This document shows positions 38,160 through 49,400 of a stretch of DNA of 64,000 nt, piece by piece. The position numbers and the translations under genes are program-made. This DNA is from Hymenoscyphus infarciens (taxonomy: Eukaryota; Ascomycota; Leotiomycetes; Helotiales; Helotiaceae), in contig LLCB01000039.1 of the NCBI GenBank assembly GCA_001414345.1, positions 124,001 through 188,000 of the forward strand, read 5' to 3'. The notes beneath the pieces were generated by a model, which saw only the letters and a program-made list of their open reading frames with translations, was not told the DNA's origin and did not search any database. The first letter of the stretch is position 1. Every line of letters begins with the position of its first letter.

Positions 38160-39370
38160 GGTGAAGTTCAACTTTGAACGAAAAGTAACGAGTGACGATG
38201 AAATGGACAGTTGATGCAAGATAAGAAAACTTTCAAAAGTTCAGAAGAAAAATGATACTTGGCGGGATGGCTCCTATATACCGAAGGATTCTGATCTCGA
38301 ATTTGATTGGGAAACTCTAAGTTTCCAGAATAGGAAAGAGAATGAAAGGATCTAGGGACCCCAAACCTTGCACTGATGTCCAAAAAATGGAGTCCTCTCG
38401 TCATGTGGAAGCGCGATGCGACGATAAAGAGAGTTCATCCGGAGTATAAAAGGAATCAAAAGGAACAAGAACCCCGGACACAGATCCTCCAGAGAGAATT
38501 TCAATGCGAACATGCTATCTCCCAAAAGAACAGGTCGTGAGTCCAATTCAATCTGTCGACACTTGTCCTGGGCATTCCTTGGTATCTTTCGAGGGGTAAG
38601 CATTCTTCGAAAGCCCGATACGCTGCTCCTTCAAACCACACTCCCTACCTAGAAACCATCGCAACTTCGCAACTCAACACAAACAAACTCACCTCCCAAA
38701 AGCCAAACCTCCTTCCATTCATTTTCTCTCAAACCCAAATCTCCGGGTTCTCAATACGTGCACCACTCCACGCAATCAATCCGCCACCACTTTCTCAAAA
38801 GCAGAGCCTCCCCTCCTCAAAACCACGTTTCAAAGCCCCCGTTCCCAACATCGGTCATCCATATCGGGCAATCAAATATACTTAGTCCCAGGCGTAACAG
38901 TCCATAACGGGGCCTCCTAAATAAACCCTGCTTTGCTGGGTCCCGCTATGGACTGATTCGCCTGGGACGAAGTATATTAAATTCATCTACGTTTTAGGTT
39001 TGATGTAAACAGCCTTGTGGGCCAAGTTCCCCACGGTCGGGACTTGGTTCCAGGAAACAAAATTAGGAGAGGTCTTGGCGTCCTGCTCGTGAAAACCTCG
39101 GAAAATACATCGCCCGCAACCATGTTTTCCATTGAGTGCTCTGAAAGGAAGAACGAAATTCTTGACTCCTCTTTCGTCGCGCTTGGCGATGCGTTTAAAT
39201 GGCGCTTAGGGGCGAGACCAAACATTGTTTGATGGAGATTGAAAAAGCCTAGGTAGTTCAATTTTCCTTTCTCCTCCCCCTTTCTTCCCTTCCTCTCCTT
39301 TCCCTCCCCATCCTATCTATCACACATTCGTTTCTCTCTCGAAGATCTCTTCACATTTCATTCATTAAAC
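38160..39370. promoter_or_regulatory. Divergent promoter of polygalacturonase 2 and pectin methylesterase 2
   Basis: This 1,211-bp region has a long pyrimidine-rich tract just before the methylesterase (about 39262-39335), typical of fungal promoters. It contains the foldback element at 38876-38977. Short frames on both strands have no protein features. Co-control of the two genes is inferred. Confidence 0.5.
38876..38977. mobile_element. 102-bp MITE-like foldback element
   Basis: Two arms of about 40 bp (38876-38915 and 38936-38977) are near-perfect inverse copies, sharing atatactt, gtcccaggcg, cagtccata and cggg. They are separated by about 20 bp. The size and nearly full-length inverted repeat fit a very short MITE. 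No clear target duplication can be fixed because the flanks are AT-rich. Confidence 0.75.
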
Positions 39371-40412
39371 ATGCGTTTCCCATCCCTTCTTGCAGGCTCG
39401 GTCCTACTTACATTAACTCAAGGACTGGTCCTTGACAAACGCGCTGCTCGTACCTCCTCACCATCCGGATGTCTCGTCGTGCAACCTAAGGATACGGCGT
39501 CAGGAGAATACGCCACGATCGCAGCAGCGAACGCGGCGTTGGGGAGTGGCAAGACGGCGCAGTGTATTTTTATCAATCCGGGGACTTATAAGGAGCAAGT
39601 CAAAGTTTCGTACGCGGGGAACTTGACCATTTATGGGTATACTACTGAGTGGGTTTTTTCTAAGACGGAGAGGATTGAGATTGGACTGATGGGATAACAG
39701 TACTTCGAATTATGCGAATAACCAGGTTATTGTCGCTTCGTCGACATCCTCTGCTACAGCAGGAAGTCTCGATGCCAGTGCTGCCATGAACTTTGTCGGT
39801 TCCGGCGGACTAAGAGTGTACAACATCAATTTCTCCAACACTTTCGGAACGGCATCTCAAGCTGTCGCGGCAGTCACCAACGGGGACTATCAAGGTTTCT
39901 ACGGCTGTCAATTCCTAGGAAACCAGGATACCCTTTATGCCAAAGACGGACAGCAATACTACAAGAGCTGCTATATTGAGGGAACCGTTGATTTCATCTT
40001 CGGAAATGCGGCGGCTTGGTTCGAGTCTTGCACCATTGCTGTAAAGAGAAGTAAGGGTGTTATTACCGCCATGAGTCGAACCACCAGTTCAGATGCTAGC
40101 TGGTACGTTTTCAACAAGTGCACTATCCAAGCTGCGACTGGCTTCGATGTCGATACTGCGACTGTCAACTTGGGGAGACCATGGAGAGCCTTCGCTAGAG
40201 TTATGTACCAGAACTCTGTTTTGTCGGATATTATCTCCGCAGCTGGATGGACGACGATGGCCGATGGTGCCACGCCGGTTTATCAGGAGTATAAGAATAC
40301 TGGTGATGGAGCGGATACTTCTAAGAGGTTGTATTTGACGAAATCTACTGCGGCTGTCAGTCAAAGCTCTGTTTTGACTGGTAGTTTGAGTTGGTTGGAT
40401 GCTACTTATTGA
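39371..40412 (+). CDS. Secreted pectin methylesterase (CE8), copy 2
   Basis: Carbohydrate esterase family 8. Exons 39371-39648 and 39701-40412, with a 52-bp intron (GTGGGT...CAG), give 329 residues. A clear signal peptide (about 1-18) is followed by D-K-R, a Kex2-type site. All catalytic features are present: S-Q-A-V (Gln146), N-Q-D-T-L-Y (Gln168, Asp169), V-D-F-I-F-G (nucleophile Asp190) and L-G-R-P-W (Arg252). The length is normal for fungal single-domain enzymes. Unlike copy 1 it matches the family consensus at every catalytic position. It is divergent from polygalacturonase 2, with a pyrimidine-rich promoter just upstream. Confidence 0.94.
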
Positions 40413-42176
40413 GTGGCGGTGGTGCCATTGATTCCTGTATATATTTTTCCTGTACATGTTCTTTTCGTATACATAGATATACTTTATATATTTCAAACCA
40501 TGAAATTTTTGTCCATCACAGATGCCGTCCGTCTCTCCTCAAGGTTATCCTTTGCTGTGCCACAATTATGTTGGTGCCTTCAGCAAGAGCTTCGAACTGA
40601 AAGCATATCGAATAGACGGACGTAAAAGGGAGAGCTCGAAATGGCGAATGGGTTCTGGACCCCAGAGAGGGCAGTAGGAATTCTCAATCTCTGATGCGAT
40701 TGGAATACAAACCCACTAGGATCTTGACGCCGCTTGGACCGCCGTGTTGATAGCTGGAGGGTTTGACTTCGCCAAATCAATTGTTCAGTCAACAAGGCTA
40801 CCGCGACTCGTGATGGCTTGTCAAGTCTCATCACGAGGCCGTCCAAGACTGGAAAGACTTCGTCCCAGCCACCGGGCGCATACAATTGTGGCTTGCGGGG
40901 AAGGAGACGGGCTGCAAGCATTTGGAAGAGCAGTATATCGTCTTTTCCAGCACCAATGACAGTGCATATAGAACTTCCTCTTTGGCACGCACCAGGAGAA
41001 GCGGTGCTACCACACGCGTGGATACTCCTTAAAGGGCTAAAGGGAAATATTGTCTCCCTCGTGACGGGCCAGCGAATAAATGAACTGGAACTGGGGAAAC
41101 CAGCATGTTGGAGTGTGGAGGGTCGTGGAGGCGTGGAGGCGGGAGGAAACCTGGAGACGGAAGAATTATTTTTGAAGTCAACAAGGGGAGGGGCTGGAGA
41201 AAGAGATCTGGGGTTTGGGGGCGGATGGCAGATGGCGGATGGCGGTGGCCTGATCCGGGAAGGCGGGTTCTTAGAACATCGACCTCGGCCTGGCCCTCAT
41301 CTTCCAGTCTCCCAGACTGACGGGAGGCCTTGAGCTTGTTTTTTTTTCTAAATCTGACAGACAACGTTGGAACGAACTGAGCCAAGTGGTGCGGCTCAAC
41401 CAGACCTGTCAGGAACCCCCTCAAACTCTCAAATTTCATTTGTTTGATTACCGGCAGAGCAAGGGCTCCAAACGAGGGTTTTGACTCCCGCAGATTAATT
41501 GATCTGGTCCGTTAGTATCTGGGGTAAGATTACCTACCCGTACTCCAGTAACTCTACACGGAGCACTCCAATCCAGGCCCACAGAGATTGGTGCGTTTTC
41601 ACCGTCTTCTTGCTTTCCACGGGGCAGAACAAGAGAGGCGTGAAAAGAGGCGCCGCCTATGTCAGGTCTAGCATGTCTTCTCATTCGCGGAAGAATCCTC
41701 CCCCAAATTTCTCCGCCAAAACAGACGCCACACGAGACGTGAGGAAGAAAACATGGAGAAGATGCCGCAACTCACCAAATTCAGTCACTCCCACCTCCCT
41801 TTGGTGTGAGCAGACTCAGCAGAGATGCCCCAATCAGTTGCTATCAGCATCTTTGTGGGGTTTCCTCCGACCCCAGCCACGGGACGGGGCATCATGAACC
41901 TCGGGGATTGGCTGTTGGCGGAACCTTTGCGGACTGATTCCTGGAAGCTTGTTGGTGTTCACGTCCTGCGGGTGTGGGGAGTGTACGCCGTACGCTAATC
42001 TTCGACTGCAAGCTGTTTACTTATCTTCCACCTCCTCCTCTCTCTTTTTCTGTCTTTTTCTCGACGTCTGTTTAAGAGAGTCTACTGGAATACATTTGCA
42101 TTCCAGCCTTTCCAGTCAAATCAAGACAAGCCCCGACGAACGAGGAGCTTAATTGCTTCCTCAGTTACCCCTCACG
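40413..42176. promoter_or_regulatory. Intergenic region with transporter promoter
   Basis: No gene is recognised in 1.76 kb. Frames of up to 170 codons occur (for example near 40818-41333), but they are repetitive in Gly/Arg or Pro and lack protein features. Near the transporter, three matches to the CreA consensus SYGGRG lie at 41855-41860, 41871-41876 (minus strand) and 41974-41979. A pyrimidine-rich tract at about 42025-42065 precedes the start. Carbon repression of the transporter is inferred. Confidence 0.45.
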
Positions 42177-43953
42177 ATGGTGTCGAAATCAAGAGTTTAC
42201 AATTGGTATGTGCCGGCATTTTCCAAGGTCAAGAAATCGAAATCTAACGTTCCCTAGGTACATTGCCATGGTGGCAGCGGGATGTATGGTTTTATATGGT
42301 TATGATGCTGCAGTTTTCAATGCCGTTCAAGGAAACGCCCATTGGTTGGCATTCTTCAACACACCTGTACGAACACATCCCCCACCAAAGAAGAGACGAA
42401 ACTAATAGCATATGTAGACAGGGAATCTTTTGGGCTTGATCAATACCTCGTATTCGATTGGTGCGATTGTCTCAGGATGGTTCATTGGAGGTCCTTTGGT
42501 GAGTTGCCTTCAAACACTTCTCAAATCATACGATTTTGCTAACAATGCTAGGCGGATTACCTAGGTCGAAGGTGGGGAATGGGAATCGGTTGTTTCATTA
42601 CAATCGTTGCAACCTTCATTCAAGTCTTCTCTCCTCGCCACAAGATCGGTGTCTTTATCCTTGGACGTGTGATTATTGGGATTGGTCAGGGTATTGCCTT
42701 AACTGCCGGACCCGTATATATTGGAGAAGTTACACCCGCCGAAATTCGAGGGAAAGTCATGTCCTTCTGGCAACTCTTCTACTCGGTCGGTTCCTTCATT
42801 GCCTACTGGGTCAACTACGCCACCGCTAAACACAAGACGGTCCTTGGAGAATGGGATTGGAGAATTGTCGTCATTTTCCAAATGCTCGTCCCTTTCCTTA
42901 TTATCCTGCAACTCCCTTTTATGCCCGAGACTCCGCGTTGGTATATTAGACATGGAGACCGTATCGAAGATGCTCGCAAGGCCCTACGAACAGTCCGAGA
43001 CACCGAGCAAGAGGTTGAAGATGAGCTCCTCCAGATTCGCGAAGCAATCGTCTTTGAAAAAGAAGTCGTTTCCGATTCATATCTCGCATTGTGGAAAGAC
43101 AAATCGATCCGCAAGCGTCTCGGTCTTGCTTTCGTCATCAATGTCGGTCAACAACTTTCTGGCCAAGGAACGCTCAACTCCTACTCCTCAACCATCTACA
43201 AGAAAGTCTTCAAATCTCTTGATACCATTAATCTTATCAACGCCTTGAACGCCACATGCGGTATTCTCTTCACCCTCAACGCCACCTGGACTGTCGATCG
43301 CTTCGGAAGAAAGTTCCTTTTCATCGGTGGCTCCATCGGAATGGCACTCTGCATGTTGATCGTCCCCATCGTCGGTCTCGAAACTCCGGATATACATGGC
43401 GGCAAATCAAATTCTGTGGGAATAGCAATTGTGTTCCTGCTGTTCTTGTTTATTTTCTTCTACAAACCCTCCTGGGGCGCGACGACTTGGATTTGGACTG
43501 CGGAAATTTTCTCCATGAACGTTCGAAGTCAAGCTGTAGGAATGTGCTCGCAGATGCAAAATGTTGCTCAATGTATCTTCAACCAGTTTTTCCCTACATT
43601 TTATGCGAATTGCGGATTGTACGTCTGCCCATCCCCTCTTCTTGCTTGCACCTACTAACAAATTTATTAGGAAATCATTCTTCTTCTTCATGACGACCAA
43701 CATCCTCCTAGGAATATTCGTCTGGTATCTCATCCCCGAAACCAAATCCGTGCCTTTGGAGGAAATTGATGTCCTCTTCGGAGGCGCAAACCACACTGAA
43801 AAGGGAGGTGATTTGCTACACGTCGAGGATCCACATCACGCCCACGCCGGTGATAACACCATTCCCATCGACGATGTTCCACACAACCCCGAAAAGATAT
43901 CTCCCGCGGCAAAGACACACCAAGAACTTCCAGCTAAGGAGTTGGACTTGTAA
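42177..43953 (+). CDS. MFS sugar transporter (sugar porter family)
   Basis: Major facilitator protein of the plasma membrane, importing a sugar by proton symport. Five exons, 42177-42205, 42258-42366, 42418-42498, 42552-43618, 43671-43953, give 522 residues. Introns have GT...AG ends and phases agree. Sugar-porter signatures are G-R-R (78-80) after helix 2, E-V-T-P-A-E-I-R-G, P-E-T-P-R-W, G-Q-Q-L-S-G-Q, D-R-F-G-R-K and I-P-E-T-K-S-V-P-L-E-E at the C-terminus. The substrate cannot be read from sequence. Because it follows four pectinase genes, galacturonate or another pectin sugar is a reasonable guess; hexose or lactose-type substrates are alternatives. Confidence 0.92.
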
Positions 43954-45258
43954 ATTCGTGCGGGGGACTCATGAAAGCGGATATGATGGGACGACCCTTA
44001 ATAGCTTGACATGGGACATATAGTTTGCTCGGGACGATTTTTAATGTTTTAATATATTTTAAACTAGCTGAATCTCCAAACGTGGAATTGGTGACTCTTT
44101 TCATCTATCTGAGTTGCGCCTCAATTAATTTCTGGCATGTTACGGTGGTTAGATCCACCCCTGGCTCTGTACCCTCATCTGCCGGTTAGGTGCCTACCTC
44201 GGCTAACCGGGGATCGTTCCCGGGCCCACTCGAAAATAATTGCCTCAACTCTAAAGTTATAAAACACCATCTCTTAGACTCTTACTGGTACTCTTGATTT
44301 ATATTACGAATATTCTTTAGAAATGATTTGCTCAACAGGTGCAAGTTGTGCATACACTCAGCCTTATACTTCCGTGACTTCCTGCCTATTGGAGAAGGTC
44401 CTTGATTTCACCTCCAAACCATTGGTGCTGGAGAAAAGTAGGCACCTTCCTGATTAAGGAGGTACGGAGTGTAGATCGTTTCATGTTGCGATTGATATCT
44501 ACTGTACATATATTTCTTCCGTCGAGAACACAACACAACTTCGTCAAGTTGCTTCAGATTTCGCAATTCTTCAGCGGCCGCAATTGGATGGGGAATGATT
44601 GGAAGATATAATGGGATTTCAATAGTTCAGTTTACGACCTGTGGTGCCTCAGCTATACACGGCTGAGTTCTTTCTTTCCGATTCTGGCGTTCACGATGGT
44701 AAGCTGGAGTGTGGTCATGCTGTGTCGTACAAATAAAAATGCCTGGACGAAATGCACGTCGTAAGCCTAAATGTATATCGAGCGGATTAATAGGGGTTAG
44801 TATGCCACACCTCGTCGCGATAAGGTTTCTTTGCTGATATATCCAAGTTGTCTAGAACAAAGTGTCCTTTCTCGCGCTCTCCCTTCTCGTCGGGAATGGT
44901 AGAGGATGTAGAGGATGCTGAGAATTAGCTCACGCAATTTTCCAATCGGAGTCCCCAATTGGCAACTTTGCAGGGAGCCCTGGTCTTTCTAGCCACACCT
45001 TCAGGATCTCTTTCATCCGCCACTTTTTGAATAGCCATATTGCACCAATTGCAGGATTACAAGCGGCTTTATGCCGTCTCGTCCCTGGTCGATCGAGTGC
45101 GGGGGAGGGAGAGTTAATATGGCATCTCGTCCCCACGTTCCCTTGATCTTTGTTCGGTCGTGGGGATTGATTCCTTGCTTTCTTGGTTTCTTCCTTCTCT
45201 TCTTGTCCCTCGACATCTTACATCCATTCGAGGTGTTTGGTGCCCTTCAATTCTCACC
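43954..45258. other. Intergenic region, no gene seen
   Basis: 1.3 kb between the transporter and the fasciclin gene. It holds only short frames. A GC-rich hairpin with perfect 8-bp arms (ccggttag/ctaaccgg) lies at 44182-44210. The right end is the fasciclin gene promoter. Confidence 0.5.
44182..44210. other. GC-rich hairpin
   Basis: Perfect 8-bp inverse arms ccggttag and ctaaccgg with a 13-base loop, downstream of the transporter. No known element is recognised. Confidence 0.6.
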
Positions 45259-47111
45259 ATGTTTCGAGCCATGTCTTCTTCTCGGTTGCTCTTGTTCTCC
45301 CTCGTCCTCTTCACCGCCCAAATCTCTGCACTCTCACTCCTCGAACTACTCAAAGCGACCCCGGAATTGAGCACGTTGTATAACCGCATCAACGCCTCCA
45401 CCTACCTCACCGGATTCCTTCAAAATAGCAGTGATTTCACTCTCCTGGCGCCCAGTAATGATGCCTTTATCAAAGCGAGTGCGAGTGGGAGTGGGAATAT
45501 GACGGATGATCAGTTTACGGCTTTTGTTCAGTATTCCATGTTGAGAGGCGCGTACCCTAAATTGAGTTTAGGGACGGACAGGCAGTTTGTGAATAGTAAT
45601 TTGAATAATACGAATTTTGCGAATGTTACTGGGGGACAGACTGTTGGTTTGGGGGTTGGGGGAAAGGGACAGGTTGAGGTTTTGAGCGGGAATGGGACTG
45701 TTAGTGAGAGTAGTAAAAACGTAGGTTTTCTCTCCCTCGTCCTCTTTCTGTTTCTGTTTGAATTAAGAATGAAGAATGGGTATGTGGGCGGAGATCCTGA
45801 CTGTGTTTTTAGATCGTTTGTGTTGGGGGTCTACTACATATTTTGGATGAGGTTGTCACGATACCTCTAAGCGCGGTCCTCGAAATCACGGCCGCGGGTT
45901 TGGAGTACTTCATTGCGATTCTGGCCAAGGGGAATTATCTTACGACCGGGAGAACCTATGTGGATCCCGTTGTTTACACGCCCAATATTACGTTTTTCAT
46001 TCCGAATTCTGTAAGTTGTTCCTCTCTCTTTCCTTCTTCAGTTTGCAAGAATATTCCATCGCAAAGGAACGAAAGCGGCAATTGCACTTTGATATCTTCG
46101 CTCCCTCACGAAATAATAAGCATCAAAACTTCAGACTGGCAAATGCTAACTGTTTGCCTTCCAGCCCGATGCCCTCGCCAATTTCAACACCCTATCAAAA
46201 ACAGCCACGCCCGCAGATCTGCAAAACAACTTCCTCTATCACGTCGTCCCCAATTTCGTCGGCTACAGCCCGCTACTCACAGATGGATTATCGCTCAAGA
46301 CGCAAATGGGAAGTAATCTCACAATCCACGTTCAGGATGGACAAACCTATGTCAATGGTGCGAAAATCCTGCAGACGGACAATATTATCGCCAACGGTGT
46401 GATACACGTTATTGACAGGTACGCTACTTCTCCCAACCATTTCTTGTGAATGGCGCTATGTACAGCCAAGGAAGCGAAACTAACGAGAGTGAAAAAAGTA
46501 TCCTCAACTCAACAAACACCACCGGACCACCTCCCTCAACCAGCGCGAACAAAAATACACCCACCAATATCGCAACCGACCCCTCATCCACCGCTCTAGT
46601 CTCCTCCCAAACCTCCACCGCCGCACCGGTTTCCTCCTCTTCAAAATCCCCCCTCGGCACCGGAGCAATAGTTGGAGTAGCCATTGGCGGGCTGGCACTC
46701 CTCCTCCTCCTCTCCGCCCTCATATTCCTCTGTCTCCGCTCGCGAAGGCAAACCCGTCGTCGCGCGTCGATAGCGCACACACCCATGGAAGGTCTCACCT
46801 ACGAGGGACCAACAGGCGAAGCGCTCTACGCGAATAGGTATAAGATGACGAGGGAGGTGGGGAGTGGGAGGTATAAAGTTGAACGGGATAGTGGGGTAAG
46901 TCAGTTGGATGGGAGTCCGTTGTCTGGGGGGAGTAGTGTTATGGGAGGGCAAGGAAGTGGGATGGGCGTTATGCCATTGAGGGTTGATACTAAGGGTGCG
47001 GATAATGCGCGAGGCGGCATGCCTCCGAGTGCGCATGGGAATGAGAGGCCTGTTATTCCGCAGAGGAGTCCGAGTAGGGCGGTTGTTGGGAAGGGAGGTG
47101 GAATGTTTTAG
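45259..47111 (+). CDS. Two-domain fasciclin (FAS1) single-pass membrane protein
   Basis: Extracellular adhesion-type protein. Exons 45259-45720, 45813-46010, 46165-46418, 46466-47111 give 519 residues. The start lies in a good cacc-ATG context, directly before a signal peptide (about 1-23); an in-frame Met further upstream would bury it. FAS1 domain 1 is at about 23-165 (T-L-L-A-P-S-N-D-A-F; N-I-V-C-V-G-G-L-L-H-I-L-D). Domain 2 is at about 165-305 (N-F-L-Y-H-V-V; N-G-V-I-H-V-I-D). A Ser/Thr/Pro linker with N-glycosylation sites follows, then one membrane helix (about 371-394), a basic stop-transfer (R-S-R-R-Q-T-R-R-R) and a Gly/Ser-rich cytosolic tail. Many fungal FAS1 proteins are GPI-anchored; this one is not. 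Confidence 0.9.
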
Positions 47112-48149
47112 TGTGGAAAGGGGGTGTATATAGCTAGCTAGATTACGAAGTTTTCTTTTTTTTTTTCTTCAGAGAATGTTTACAGTGAGTGAGTGAGTGA
47201 GTGATGTGAAAGGTAAGATTGAAGTTTGCAGTGCCTTAAGAGAATCCCAGCATCTTTGAGACCTATATTCATATTCTGAGAAATTCACCAACTGCAATAC
47301 TTTAAGAGTGAAAATTTATCCCGAGTCAGAGATACCCCGACCCCTTTAGAAAATAATAATATATAGTACTTGACAGAATTAATAACACCTCTCAGGGACC
47401 ACTAAAACATCCAGTCAAACACCCAGATTCTTTCAGCGCGAGCAGATTGCTTACATCAGAACATCCCATGCCATAACAACTCAGCACTTCATTGTTTACA
47501 AACTAAGCGAGGAATCACCCCCCTAGCCCTCACCACGAACCTCCAGATAAAAGAACAGGCAACTCTGAAGAAATCGGGAAACTAGACTTTGCGCAAAGGC
47601 GTCCATGAGAGATGCAACACTTTACCTTTGACTTACACCAAAGTAAACGATTTTAAATCGCGCTCCGAAGCCTTCCAATCATCCACCACTTCGCCATCCA
47701 TGATTTCATGAAGATAACTAGCAATCGGTTGGTAATTTGTACCGATTCCTGATGTTTGTTGAAGATATATCCGCGCTGGAATTTCTCGCTTGCGGTTAGA
47801 AGATTTAGGTATAAACAGGAGTAAATAATCTTTTATAGGAGAAATATTCTGAAAGGGTAGTTGATATGTCTTTGGGATCAATTACGACATGACTGACAGA
47901 CGCCATTGCTATTCGTGATTCGATTTGCCAAAGCTTGGCGGAGCACCAAATCGCGGGCGCATTGAATCATCGTTCATCACGAGACATTGGGAAGTAACTC
48001 GCGATGAACGGGGGAGGGCAAATGCCTCAGAACTTTCCTAAGGCATGTATCGAAAGTAGAAATACTGATGTCAAAGTCAACGCGCACATGATTTTTCGGC
48101 CAGACTTCAACGTAAGCATTTTTCCGTTACGATGCATTAGAATACACAA
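47112..48149. other. Intergenic region, no gene seen
   Basis: About 1 kb. A short gtga microsatellite lies near 47188-47207. A minus-strand frame of 82 codons (47633-47881) has no recognisable features and is not called. The right end may include an unreadable N-terminal part of the P450 pseudogene. Confidence 0.5.
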
Positions 48150-49400
48150 TCTGCCAATGCAAGCCTTGACAGGCCTTAGGAGACTTCCTAATTATCGAGA
48201 GTGCAGTCCTCACACTTGTAGGACACAGTGGGGAAGTACTATGGAGGGGAAATCAATCTTGAAAGCTCCCTCGACTGGAACGATGTGCAAACAAGGCTGC
48301 CGTCTAACATGCGGGTCTGATGCTACACATAGAGGCGGAAATCGAGTACGGTATCCTTCAGGAGTTGTAAAGGCAAGAGTTCCATCCTTTTCCAGTCGGT
48401 GAGAACTAAAGTCTCGCTAGAACTATACACCTCGAGATGAATGGGCTGAAACATCTCTAGTTAAAGTCGAATAACTGCTCGCCTCGCCTCGCGTTCCGGT
48501 TTTGGATCGGTCAACCACTTTGGCGGAATGAGGACTTCCTCGTAATGTTCCTTGATGCTGATCGTGACCTCTTCCTTGCAATTATAATTCCGTGCAGTGC
48601 CAGCCGCTTTGCAGCTTCTAGTCGTCCCTTTCCTTCTAACGAGGTGCCGACTCGAGCAGTTCCTGGCTCGTATCGTTGTTTTCTTGTTCCTGGAATCCTC
48701 GACCGTCGGCGTCAGGCTGTGGATGACCCGGATTGGAAACCATGCTCGGATTTCCTGCGGTGGATGAGGGAGCTGGCAACGAATGAGGAAATGGAGGTGA
48801 AGGCTTTTGTAAACGGGTTCCTGTGGACGGTTAGCGCAAGCTTGTTCTTCGTATCTGCTGAACTCGTGGACTGCGCGTACGATTTGATCGCACGTCCAGA
48901 GTATGTGGAGTTGTTACGAGAGTAAGCAGCGCGGGTAATCGACGAAGAAGGTTGGGGCAAAAGAGTCCCTTGGAAGCTGTTGATGAACAGTTTTATCAAC
49001 GAGTCGCAGCGTCTCAACGTGCCGAGTCCGAGTATGCATTTCCAGGCGCCTCCCCTCTTCCTGCACTGACTCTTTACCCTACGTGGTGCTTTACCCCTTC
49101 ATTGTAGTTCCCTCCGGTACTCTCTGGTGGTTTACAATGACCCATAGGCGCATATATCTGTTTGGCCAACGCCCGCATCTCAGCAACACCACCCCTTCCC
49201 ATCGACGATATGCCTGAGCACCCGCCCGATATCTTCTATCCATGGCGCTAATTTCCCTTGCAATCGAGTGCCGCGTATACCACCACTGACACACAGCACA
49301 CCATGTTTGGTTACGGTCGACACGCCTGTCCGGGTCGATTGTAGAGATGGTGTTGGTCAAGGTTCTGCTGTTTTATTGATGCTTGAAAGGGTTGTTGCCG
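48150..49400 (+). pseudogene. Cytochrome P450 pseudogene
   Basis: Fragments of a fungal P450 can be followed along the plus strand in shifting frames. An E-I-E-Y-G-I-L-Q-E-L segment lies near 48335. The longest open piece (about 48525-48925) includes D-D-P-D-W-K-P, D-F-L-R-W-M and Y-D-L-I-A-R-P-E-Y. Next come E-E-G-W-G-K, then F-I-N-E-S-Q-R-L-N at about 48990 in the place of the ExxR helix. A heme-binding loop F-G-Y-G-R-H-A-C-P-G-R at 49306-49338 has the Cys ligand intact. Stops (for example right after L-L-R-E at 48925) and several frameshifts prevent a product. The heme loop form fits fungal secondary-metabolism P450s; the family number is unknown. Confidence 0.72.

Noticed and set aside
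34249..39370. Galacturonate-responsive CCNCCAAT sites in the two divergent pectinase promoters
   Set aside because: Scanning both promoters by eye gave no clear match, so no such site is claimed.
40818..41333. A 171-codon plus-strand frame as a gene
   Set aside because: The translation is low-complexity Gly/Arg-rich, has no domain or splice support, and overlaps equally long frames on the other strand.
47633..47881. A minus-strand 82-codon frame as a small gene
   Set aside because: No motif, signal peptide, intron or neighbouring context supports it.
49091..49360. A minus-strand 89-codon frame as a gene
   Set aside because: It is the antisense shadow of the P450 heme-loop region read on the plus strand.
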